Below are positions 16,458 through 23,791 of a stretch of 64,000 nt of DNA, in pieces. The DNA lies in contig NZ_CP009435.1 in assembly GCF_000960995.1 (NCBI RefSeq), positions 3,224,001 to 3,288,000 on the forward strand, given 5' to 3'. Source of the stretch: Burkholderia glumae LMG 2196 = ATCC 33617 (GTDB lineage Bacteria > Pseudomonadota > Gammaproteobacteria > Burkholderiales > Burkholderiaceae). The notes beneath the pieces are model-generated. The model worked only from the letters and a program-made list of their open reading frames with translations. It had not been told where the DNA came from and made no database searches. How positions within the stretch are numbered: position 1 is the first letter of the stretch; each line of letters begins with the position of its first letter. Both the position numbers and the translations under genes were made by a program.

Positions 16458-18887
16458 TCAGCCGCGCAACCGCGCACCGTGTCCACGCAGGCTGTCAACG
16501 AGGGCCCGGATCGCGCGCTCGACCACTTCGTCCTGCAGCGTGCCGGCGTCATCCTGCAGGACGACGCGGAACGCCAGGCTTTTCTCGTGCATCGCAAGGC
16601 CGCCGGAAGTATTTGATTTTGCACGAAATTCGTCAAAGAGTACAATCTTCTGGACGAACTTGCATGCCTCGTCGGCCAGCGCGCCCTGCATGGCGTCGAA
16701 CAGCGTCTGCGCCTCGACGCCCTGATCGACGACCACCGCGATATCACGACGCACCGGCGGGAATTTCGACACGTCGGTCGGCACCGGCAGCGCGCGTGCG
16801 ATCAGCGCGTCGGCATCGATCTCGAACATCACCGGCGCGTGCGGCAGCTCGTACTGCTGCATCAGGCGCGGGTGCAGTTCGCCGATCCAGCCGACCGCGC
16901 GGCCGTCGAGTTCGATGCGGGCGCTGCGGCCCGGATGCAGCGCCGGGTGCTCGGCCTTCACGAAACGAGCCACCGCCGGCGCGAGCAGCGCTTCCAGGTC
17001 GCCCTTCACGTCGAAGAAATCGACCTGGCGCGTGGGCGCACCCCACTGCTCCTCGAGCAGCGGGCCATATGCGAGCGCGCCGACCCGCTTCGGCTGCGCG
17101 TAACCCTCGACCGTCAGCTCGCCCGCCGCGACGGTGGGATCGGCCAGGAACACGCGGCCGGTCTCGAACGCGCGCACGCGGTCCGCGCGGCGGTTCAGGT
17201 TGTGACGCAGCACGTTGACGAGGCTGCCGAACAGCGTGGTGCGCATCACCGACAGCTGGCTCGCGATCGGGTTGAGCAGACGCACCGGGCGGGTATTGCC
17301 GGCGAAGTCGCGTTCCCAGTCGGCGTCGACGAAGCTGAAGTTGACCGTCTCGGCGTAATCGCGCGCGGCGAGCGCATGGCGGATGGTATGGATCGAGCGC
17401 TGCGTCTCGTTGGTCGCGCGCATTTCGCTGGTCGCCACCGGCGGGCGCGCCGGGATCTTCTCGAAGCCGTGGATGCGCGCGACTTCCTCGATCAGGTCTT
17501 CCTCGATCTCGATGTCGAAGCGGTGCGGCGGCGGCGTGACCAGGAAGGTGTCGCCGTCGCGCTCGAAGCTCAGGCCGAGCCGCGTGAAGATGGCGGCGAT
17601 CTCGTCGGCGCCGATCGCTACGCCGATGATGCGGTTCGCGCGCGCCACGCGCATCGCGACCGGCGCGCGCGTCGGCAGGTTCACCGCCTGGTCGTCGACC
17701 GGCCCGGCCTGGCCGCCGCAGATCTCGAGGATCAGCTGCGTGATGCGCTCGAGATGCTCGACCGTCGTCGAATAATCGACGCCGCGCTCGAAGCGGTGGC
17801 CCGCGTCGGTCGAGAAGTTGTACTTGCGCGAGCGGCCGCGGATGCTGTCCGGCCACCAGAACGCCGCTTCGAGATAGATGTTGGTGGTGTCGAGCGTGAC
17901 GGCCGTGCTGTCGCCGCCCATGATGCCCGCAAGGCTCTCCACCTGCCCTTCATCGGCAATCACGCCGACCGTCTCGTCGAGTTCGACCGTGTTGCCGTTC
18001 AGCAGCTTCAGCGTCTCGCCGCGCCGGCCCCAGCGCACGTCGATCGCGCCGTGGATCTTGTCGAGGTCGAACACGTGCGACGGGCGGCCGAGTTCGAACA
18101 TCACATAGTTCGAGATGTCGACCAGCGCCGACACGCTGCGCTGCCCCGAGCGCTCGAGGCGCTCGACCATCCATTGCGGCGTCTTCGCGCGTGCGTTCAC
18201 GCCGCGGATTACGCGGCCCGAGAAGCGGCCGCACAGATCCGGCGCGGAAATGCGCACCGGCAGCGTTTCGTCCAGCTCGGTGGCCACCGGCGCGAACGCG
18301 ACGGCCTTCAGCGGCGCGCCCGTGATCGCGGCGGTTTCGCGCGCGATGCCGTATACCGACAGGCAGTCGGCCTTGTTCGGCGTCAGCTTGATTTCGAAGA
18401 TCGTGTCGTCGAGGTTCAGCACCTCGCGGATGTCGCGGCCGATCGGCGTGTCCTCGGGCAGGATCATCAGGCCGCTGTGATCGTCGGACAGCTTCAGCTC
18501 GCGCGCCGAGCAGAGCATGCCCTGGCTCTCGACGCCGCGCAGCTTCGACAGCCGAATCCGGAACGGCTCGCCGCCCTCCTCGGCGGGCGGCAGTTCCGCG
18601 CCGACCAGCGCGACCGGCACCTTGATGCCCGGCGCAACGTTCGGCGCCCCGCAGACGATGTTCAGCGTCGCGCCCGTGCCGGCATCGACCTGGCAGACGT
18701 TCAGCTTGTCCGCGTCCGGATGCTTCACCACTTCGAGCACGCGGCCGACGACGATGCGCGAGGTCGGCGGCGCGGCCGGACGCAGCGACTCGACTTCGAG
18801 CCCGGCCATCGTCAGCGCATGCGACAGCTCGTCAGTCGTCAGCTGCGGATCGACAAAGGTTCTCAACCAGGATTCAGGGAATTGCAT
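16458..18887 (-). CDS. pheT: Phenylalanyl-tRNA synthetase beta subunit
   Basis: 809 aa, standard for bacterial PheT. The N-terminal EMAP/tRNA-binding domain (about 40-150; VGRVLEVVKHPDADKLNVC) is followed by the B3/B4 editing domain, B5 (about 400-475), the catalytic-like core and the C-terminal anticodon-binding FDX-ACB domain (about 715-809; FPPVRRDIAVVVD). It forms the alpha2-beta2 enzyme with PheS, charges tRNA-Phe and hydrolyses Tyr-tRNA-Phe. It lies 77 bp downstream of pheS. Confidence 0.98.
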   Translation of the reverse strand: MQFPESWLRTFVDPQLTTDELSHALTMAGLEVESLRPAAPPTSRIVVGRVLEVVKHPDADKLNVCQVDAGTGATLNIVCGAPNVAPGIKVPVALVGAELPPAEEGGEPFRIRLSKLRGVESQGMLCSARELKLSDDHSGLMILPEDTPIGRDIREVLNLDDTIFEIKLTPNKADCLSVYGIARETAAITGAPLKAVAFAPVATELDETLPVRISAPDLCGRFSGRVIRGVNARAKTPQWMVERLERSGQRSVSALVDISNYVMFELGRPSHVFDLDKIHGAIDVRWGRRGETLKLLNGNTVELDETVGVIADEGQVESLAGIMGGDSTAVTLDTTNIYLEAAFWWPDSIRGRSRKYNFSTDAGHRFERGVDYSTTVEHLERITQLILEICGGQAGPVDDQAVNLPTRAPVAMRVARANRIIGVAIGADEIAAIFTRLGLSFERDGDTFLVTPPPHRFDIEIEEDLIEEVARIHGFEKIPARPPVATSEMRATNETQRSIHTIRHALAARDYAETVNFSFVDADWERDFAGNTRPVRLLNPIASQLSVMRTTLFGSLVNVLRHNLNRRADRVRAFETGRVFLADPTVAAGELTVEGYAQPKRVGALAYGPLLEEQWGAPTRQVDFFDVKGDLEALLAPAVARFVKAEHPALHPGRSARIELDGRAVGWIGELHPRLMQQYELPHAPVMFEIDADALIARALPVPTDVSKFPPVRRDIAVVVDQGVEAQTLFDAMQGALADEACKFVQKIVLFDEFRAKSNTSGGLAMHEKSLAFRVVLQDDAGTLQDEVVERAIRALVDSLRGHGARLRG

Positions 18888-18964
18888 GAGTGTCTACGTT
18901 CGAAACAGGTTAGATCGATACCCGGCGCGCGCGGCACTGCGCCCGCCCATGGGCGCGCCGCGGG

Positions 18965-19978
18965 TCAGGCGAACTGGCGCAGGAAGCGCAGGTCGTTCTC
19001 GAAGAACAGACGCAGGTCCTGCACGCCGTAGCGCAGCATCGTGAGCCGCTCGAGACCGCTGCCGAACGCGAAACCGATGTAGCGCTCCGGATCGAGGCCC
19101 ATGTTGCGGATCACCGTCGGGTGGACCTGGCCGGAGCCCGAAATCTCCAGCCACCTGCCGGCGTTCTTGCCGTGCTCGAACATCATGTCGATCTCGGCGG
19201 ACGGCTCGGTGAACGGGAAATACGAGGGACGAAAGCGCACCAGGATGTCGTCGCGCTCGAAGAATTTCTTCAGGAAATCGGTGTAGACGCCCTTCAGGTC
19301 GGCGAAGCTCACGTTCTCGTCGATCCACAGGCCTTCGACCTGATTGAACATCGGCGAGTGTGTCGCGTCGCTGTCGACACGATAGGTGCGGCCCGGCGCG
19401 ATCACCTTGATCGGCGGCCGGTTCATGCGCGCATAACGCACCTGCATCGGGCTCGTGTGGGTGCGCAGCAGCAGCTGACGCCCGTCGGCATCCTTGCCGT
19501 CGACATAGAACGTGTCCTGCATCGAACGCGCCGGATGGTTCTCCGGGCTGTTCAGTGCGGTGAAGTTGTACCAGTCGGTTTCGATTTCCGGACCATCGGC
19601 GACGTCGAAGCCGATCGAGCGGAAGATCTGCTCGACACGCTCCCAGGTGCGCATCACCGGGTGCAGGCTGCCCGCGCCGGCGCCGCGGCCCGGCAGCGTC
19701 ACGTCGATCGCCTCGGAGGCGAGCCGCTGGTTCAGCAGCGCGTCGGCGAGCGCCTGGCGGCGCGCCGCCAGGGCGCCTTCCACCTGCTGCTTGGCGAGGT
19801 TGATGCGCGCGCCTTCGGTCTTGCGCGAGTCGGGATCGAGTTTGCCGAGCCCCTTCAACAGCTCGGTCAACGCGCCCGATTTGCCGAGAAAGCGGGCCTT
19901 CTCGTTTTCGAGCGTGGTGATATCGGCAGCCTGCTCGAAGGCCTGCTTCGCGTCAGCGACAATCTGGTCCAGATCCAT
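18965..19978 (-). CDS. pheS: Phenylalanyl-tRNA synthetase alpha subunit
   Basis: 337 aa from the ATG at 19978, giving the typical MDLDQIVADA start; an upstream in-frame codon would add eight unlikely residues. An N-terminal coiled-coil (about 1-90) is followed by the class II core: motif 2 around RFRPSYFPFTEPSAEID, HPTVIRNMG and motif 3 GLERLTMLRYG. It is the catalytic subunit for Phe-AMP formation. It is co-transcribed with pheT; a terminator-like hairpin at 20035-20063 separates it from rplT and may reduce read-through. Confidence 0.98.
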   Translation of the reverse strand: MDLDQIVADAKQAFEQAADITTLENEKARFLGKSGALTELLKGLGKLDPDSRKTEGARINLAKQQVEGALAARRQALADALLNQRLASEAIDVTLPGRGAGAGSLHPVMRTWERVEQIFRSIGFDVADGPEIETDWYNFTALNSPENHPARSMQDTFYVDGKDADGRQLLLRTHTSPMQVRYARMNRPPIKVIAPGRTYRVDSDATHSPMFNQVEGLWIDENVSFADLKGVYTDFLKKFFERDDILVRFRPSYFPFTEPSAEIDMMFEHGKNAGRWLEISGSGQVHPTVIRNMGLDPERYIGFAFGSGLERLTMLRYGVQDLRLFFENDLRFLRQFA

Positions 19979-20034
19979 TGATCCCATCATTTCCAACGTC
20001 AATCGTTCTCGGGGAGCGAATCGCTCGATCCAAC

Positions 20035-20063
20035 AAAAACGGGGCTCGGATGAGCCCCGTTTT
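20035..20063 (-). terminator. Terminator-like hairpin between rplT and pheS
   Basis: A 12-bp stem (20036-20047 with 20052-20063) with a 4-nt loop (GGAT) is followed on the minus strand by five T's. It lies 57 bp before the pheS ATG, inside what is otherwise a continuous operon, so it probably works as a partial terminator or attenuator. I looked for a Phe-rich leader peptide between rplT and the hairpin and found none. Confidence 0.75.
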
Positions 20064-20126
20064 CGCTGCAGCGGCCGAGACTACCGGAGCGTCGCTGCAA
20101 CTGACCACGCAGTGCTAATTTCGCAA

Positions 20127-20486
20127 TTAGGCTGCAACGGCGGCTTTCACCTGCTTGACGATCGCGGCAAAAGCAGCCTTGTCGAACACCGCCATATCGG
20201 CCAGCACCTTGCGGTCGAGTTCGATCGAAGCCTTCTTCAGGCCGTTGATGAACACGCTGTAGGTCATGTCGTGCTGACGAACCGCGGCGTTGATACGCGT
20301 GATCCACAGTGCGCGGAACACACGCTTCTTGTTGCGGCGGTCGCGATACGCGTACTGGCCGGCGCGCATCACCGCCTGCTTGGCGATGCGGTAGACGTTA
20401 TTGCGGCGACCGCGATAACCCTTGGCCAGATTGATGATCTTCTTGTGGCGGGCCCGTGCGGTTACCCCACGTTTGACTCGAGGCAT
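20127..20486 (-). CDS. rplT: 50S ribosomal protein L20
   Basis: 119 aa, the standard length. Characteristic segments are the start [51 protein letters not shown] and [11 protein letters not shown]. It binds 23S rRNA early in 50S assembly and represses its own operon translationally in enterics. It lies 28 bp after rpmI in the infC-rpmI-rplT order. Confidence 0.99.
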
Positions 20487-20514
20487 GTTTCTCTCCTTGG
20501 AGTATCGGTTAGGG

Positions 20515-20712
20515 TTACGCGAACGGCAGCATTGCGCGGACGGAGTTCAGATCGGAATCGTGAACTGCCGTGGCGCCGCGCAGGTGGCGCTTGTTCTTCG
20601 TGGTTTTCTTGGTCAGGATGTGACGCTTGAAGGCTTGACCGCGCTTGACGGTACCGCCCGGACGCACCACGAAGCGCTTTGCGGCGCTCTTCTTGGTCTT
20701 CATCTTAGGCAT
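20515..20712 (-). CDS. rpmI: 50S ribosomal protein L35
   Basis: 65 aa from the ATG at 20712; the longer open frame upstream is not ribosomal-protein-like. The sequence starts [14 protein letters not shown] and contains [17 protein letters not shown] and KNKRHLRGA, typical of L35. It is a small basic protein of the large subunit, second gene of the infC operon. The 188-bp gap to infC is unusually wide for this operon, and no gene is seen in it. Confidence 0.98.
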
Positions 20713-20900
20713 GACGAACAACTCCAGTTTATTAGATGGAGATGGGTGTGCGGCTGGCTCGCGCCCTGGCTCCGCCCTTTGAAACCCAGTCCACTTGTGT
20801 ACGGCACCGCGCATGCGGGCGCCGTTGGCTGACACCGCGCCCTGGACGGGCACGGTGTCGAACTGCATCGATGCCGCCGCGCGTCACGCGGCGGCATCGA

Positions 20901-21425
20901 TTACTTCTTCTTCTTGGGAGCGAGCACCATGATCATCTGGCGCCCTTCCATCTTCGGCATTTGCTCGACCTGACCGACCTCGTCGAGATCGGTGCGCAGG
21001 CGTTCGAGCATGCGCATGCCGATTTCCTGGTGAGCCATTTCGCGGCCGCGGAAACGCAACGTGATCTTCGTCTTGTCGCCTTCCTCGAGGAAGCGCACCA
21101 GATTGCGAAGCTTGACGTTGTAATCGCCATCGTCGGTACCCGGGCGGAACTTCACTTCCTTGACCTGGATGACCTTCTGCTTCAGCTTCGCTTCGTGCTG
21201 CTTCTTGGATTCCTGGTACTTGAACTTGCCGTAGTCCATCAGACGGCAAACGGGGGGAACGGCCTGCGGCGCGATTTCCACCAGATCAACATCCAGCTCT
21301 TCCGATTTACGGAAGGCATCGGCGAGTTTCACGATGCCGATGGGCTCTCCATCGACTCCAACCAGACGCACTTCCGGCGCGTTGATTTCACCGTTGATGC
21401 GATGCGACGACTTATCAGTAGCGAT
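20901..21425 (-). CDS. infC: Translation initiation factor IF-3 (AUC start codon)
   Basis: 174 aa when read from ATC at 21425. The N-terminus then reads IATDKSSHRINGEINAPEVR, which is the conserved IF-3 start, and no ATG or GTG lies in a suitable place upstream. AGGA sits eight bases before the ATC. The N-domain (about 1-80; VRLVGVDGEPIGIVKLADAF, CRLMDYGKFKY) and C-domain (VKEVKFRPGTDDGDYNVKL, ITLRFRGREMAHQEIG) are complete. Rare AUU/AUC starts on infC are known to allow autoregulation, because IF-3 discriminates against non-canonical initiation codons. The shorter frame from 21371 would delete the conserved start. Confidence 0.95.
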   Translation of the reverse strand: MATDKSSHRINGEINAPEVRLVGVDGEPIGIVKLADAFRKSEELDVDLVEIAPQAVPPVCRLMDYGKFKYQESKKQHEAKLKQKVIQVKEVKFRPGTDDGDYNVKLRNLVRFLEEGDKTKITLRFRGREMAHQEIGMRMLERLRTDLDEVGQVEQMPKMEGRQMIMVLAPKKKK

Positions 21426-21474
21426 GTTACGTTTCCTCTAAAAATTAAAAAAACGAGCCGCGCTGCCGGGGCGG

Positions 21475-23382
21475 TTACTTGAACGCCCGCAGATCCTGCT
21501 GCAGGTGCTCAACGAAGGCTTCGACCGGCATTACGCCAAGCTCGACGCCGCCACGGGCACGCACGGCTACCGTTTGTGCTTCACGCTCCTTGTCACCGAC
21601 GACCAGCAGGTACGGGACTTTCTCGAGCGCATGTTCGCGTATTTTATAGCTAATCTTCTCGTTGCGCAAATCGGCCTCCACCCTAAGCCCTTGTTTTTGC
21701 AACGATTGGGCCAAAGACCCCGCGTAATCGGCCTGGTTTTCCGCAATATTCATGACGATAGCCTGCACCGGAGCGAGCCAGGCGGGCATCGCGCCGGCGT
21801 GGTGCTCGATCAGGATGCCAAGAAAACGCTCCATCGAGCCGACGATCGCGCGGTGCAGCATGACCGGCCGGCGGCGGCCGTTGTCCTCGGCCACGTACTC
21901 GGCGCCGAGGCGCTCCGGCAGCACCATGTCGAGTTGCAGCGTGCCGCACTGCCAGGAACGGCCGAGCGCATCCTTGATGTGGTACTCGATCTTGGGGCCG
22001 TAGAACGCGCCTTCACCCGGCAGTTCCTCCCACGCGAGTCCGCACGCGGTCAGCGCGTCGCGCAGCCCCTGCTCCGCGCGATCCCAGGTTTCGTCGGTGC
22101 CGGCGCGCTGGTCCGGGCGCAGCGACAGCTTGATCGAGATCTGATCGAACCCAAAATCCTTGTAGACGCTCATCGCCAGTTCATTGAACGCGATCGACTC
22201 GGCGATGAACTGGTCCTCGGTGCAGAAGATGTGCGCGTCGTCCTGCACGAAGCCGCGCACGCGCATCAGGCCGTGCAGCGCGCCCGAAGCCTCGTTGCGA
22301 TGGCACGAGCCGAATTCGGCGTAGCGCAGCGGCAGGTCGCGGTACGAGCGCAGGCCATGATTGAAGACCTGCACGTGGCCCGGGCAATTCATCGGCTTGA
22401 TCGCGTAGTCGCGCTTCTCCGACTCGGTGGTAAACATGTTCTCGCGATAGTTCTGCCAGTGGCCCGACGCCTCCCAGAGCGAGCGGTCCATGATCATCGG
22501 CGTCTTGATCTCGAGATAGCCGGCCTCGTTGACGCGGCGGCGCATATACTGCTCGACCTGCTGCCAAAGCGCCCAGCCCTTCGGGTGCCAGAACACCATG
22601 CCCGGCGATTCCTCCTGCATGTGGAACAGGTCGAGCTGCTTGGCGAGCTTGCGGTGATCGCGCTTCTCCGCCTCTTCCAGCATGTGCAGATAGGCGTCCT
22701 GGTCTTCCTTCCTGGTCCAGGCGGTGCCGTAGATGCGCTGCAACTGCTCGTTCTTCGAATCGCCGCGCCAGTAAGCGCCGGCCACCTTCATCAGCTTGAA
22801 CACCTTCAGCTTGCCGGTGGACGGCACGTGCGGGCCGCGGCACAGGTCGGTGAAGCCGCCGTGCGAGTAGAGCTTGATCTCGTCGCTCGACGGGATCGAT
22901 TCGATGATCTCGGCCTTGTACTTCTCGCCGATGCCGCGGAAATAGTCCACCGCCTCGGCGCGCGAGACGACGCGCCGCGACACCGGCTCGTCCTTCTTCG
23001 CGAGCTCCTGCATGCGCTTCTCGATCTTGGCGAGGTCTTCCGGCGTAAACGGGCGGCTGTACGAGAAGTCGTAGTAGAAGCCGTTGTCGATCACCGGCCC
23101 GATCGTCACCTGCGCCTCCGGATACAGATCCTTGACCGCATAGGCAAGCAGGTGCGCCGCCGAGTGGCGAATGATGTCGAGGCCGTCGGCATCCTTGTCG
23201 GTCACGATCGCAAGCGACGCGTCGTGATCGATCAGCGCGGACGTGTCGACGAGTTCGCCGTCGAGCTTGCCGCCGAGCGCGGCCTTGGCGAGACCGGGGC
23301 CGATCGAAGCGGCCACTTCGGCGACGGTCACCGGATGCTCGTACTGTCGAACTGAGCCGTCGGGCAGGCGTATCGAAACCAT
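21475..23382 (-). CDS. thrS: Threonyl-tRNA synthetase
   Basis: 635 aa from the ATG at 23382 (MVSIRLPDGSVRQYEHPVTV). Domains in order: N-terminal TGS (about 1-62), editing/SAD domain (about 65-230, HSAAHLLAYAVKDLYP), class II catalytic core (about 270-535; MNCPGHVQVF with a zinc Cys, then zinc His residues) and the anticodon-binding HGTP domain (about 540-635). It charges tRNA-Thr and edits Ser-tRNA-Thr. It starts 49 bp before infC. Upstream lie a hairpin terminator at 23439-23474 and a Thr-rich mini-ORF at 23512-23556, which together suggest control by transcription attenuation. Confidence 0.98.
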   Translation of the reverse strand: MVSIRLPDGSVRQYEHPVTVAEVAASIGPGLAKAALGGKLDGELVDTSALIDHDASLAIVTDKDADGLDIIRHSAAHLLAYAVKDLYPEAQVTIGPVIDNGFYYDFSYSRPFTPEDLAKIEKRMQELAKKDEPVSRRVVSRAEAVDYFRGIGEKYKAEIIESIPSSDEIKLYSHGGFTDLCRGPHVPSTGKLKVFKLMKVAGAYWRGDSKNEQLQRIYGTAWTRKEDQDAYLHMLEEAEKRDHRKLAKQLDLFHMQEESPGMVFWHPKGWALWQQVEQYMRRRVNEAGYLEIKTPMIMDRSLWEASGHWQNYRENMFTTESEKRDYAIKPMNCPGHVQVFNHGLRSYRDLPLRYAEFGSCHRNEASGALHGLMRVRGFVQDDAHIFCTEDQFIAESIAFNELAMSVYKDFGFDQISIKLSLRPDQRAGTDETWDRAEQGLRDALTACGLAWEELPGEGAFYGPKIEYHIKDALGRSWQCGTLQLDMVLPERLGAEYVAEDNGRRRPVMLHRAIVGSMERFLGILIEHHAGAMPAWLAPVQAIVMNIAENQADYAGSLAQSLQKQGLRVEADLRNEKISYKIREHALEKVPYLLVVGDKEREAQTVAVRARGGVELGVMPVEAFVEHLQQDLRAFK

Positions 23383-23438
23383 AAGGGCACTCTCCGTGAT
23401 GCCGACTGGACGCGGCAGGCAATGCGTTGAAAACGACC

Positions 23439-23474
23439 AAAAAAAATGCGGCCCCGCTTTCGAGGGGCCGCATT
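23439..23474 (-). terminator. Candidate attenuator terminator upstream of thrS
   Basis: An 11-bp stem (23445-23455 with 23464-23474, AATGCGGCCCC arm) has an 8-nt loop. Read leftward it is followed by a run of eight T's (23439-23446 on the complement). It lies 57-92 bp upstream of the thrS ATG, with no room for a normal promoter plus ribosome site after it, so thrS must be reached by read-through. Together with the Thr-rich leader ORF it fits an attenuator. Confidence 0.7.
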
Positions 23475-23511
23475 CTGAAGCATCCAAACTACTGGCGAAC
23501 AGGTTCCTCGA

Positions 23512-23556
23512 CTAGCGTCGTTCCGAAGTGGTTTCGGTCAACGTTCGCGGTGTCAT
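23512..23556 (-). CDS. Candidate threonine-rich leader peptide of thrS
   Basis: A 14-codon ORF, ATG at 23556 to TAG at 23512, encodes MTPRTLTETTSERR, with Thr at positions 2, 5, 7, 9 and 10 (5 of 14). It ends 38 bp before the terminator stem. An AAGG lies close to the ATG (spacing short) with another about 11 bases upstream, so initiation is plausible but not strong. Thr starvation would stall ribosomes here and could favour an alternative structure over the terminator. I could not draw a convincing antiterminator by eye, though CCGAA/TTCGG within the ORF can form a small hairpin. Operon-style Thr attenuation is known for thrABC; its use for thrS here is inference. Confidence 0.5.
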   Translation of the reverse strand: MTPRTLTETTSERR

Positions 23557-23625
23557 CACCTTGTTCGCCTTGTGAGTAGAAGTGTCTACTGCCGCTTCGG
23601 CACGACGCGCCGGAGCCAATGTCGT

Positions 23626-23702
23626 TGGTAGGCTCGATTGGATTCGAACCAACGACCCCCACCATGTCAAGGTGGTGCTCTAACCAACTGAGCTACGAGC
23701 CT
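23626..23702 (-). tRNA. tRNA-Val (anticodon GAC)
   Basis: A 77-nt cloverleaf is readable on the minus strand. Acceptor AGGCTCG pairs with CGAGCCT, followed by discriminator A and encoded CCA (23626-23628). The D-arm is GTAGCTCAGTTGGTTAGAGC, the anticodon stem CCACC/GGTGG encloses the loop TTGACAT with anticodon GAC, and the T-arm contains GGTTCGAATCC. No terminator is seen between it and the thrS leader, so it may be co-transcribed with thrS and processed out. Confidence 0.97.
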
Positions 23703-23713
23703 GAAGAAACGAG

Positions 23714-23742
23714 ATTATATGGACCTTTTTCCGCCGTGACAA
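23714..23742 (-). promoter_or_regulatory. Strong sigma70 promoter for tRNA-Val (and probably thrS)
   Basis: On the minus strand TTGTCA (23737-23742) and a perfect TATAAT (23714-23719) are separated by 17 bp. The -10 ends 11 bp before the tRNA 5' end. This is the only strong promoter visible upstream of thrS. Confidence 0.8.
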
Positions 23743-23791
23743 GCAATTTGTGCAGCGCGAAGCCGCGGCCCGGCACCGGGCGGCGGCGTGC

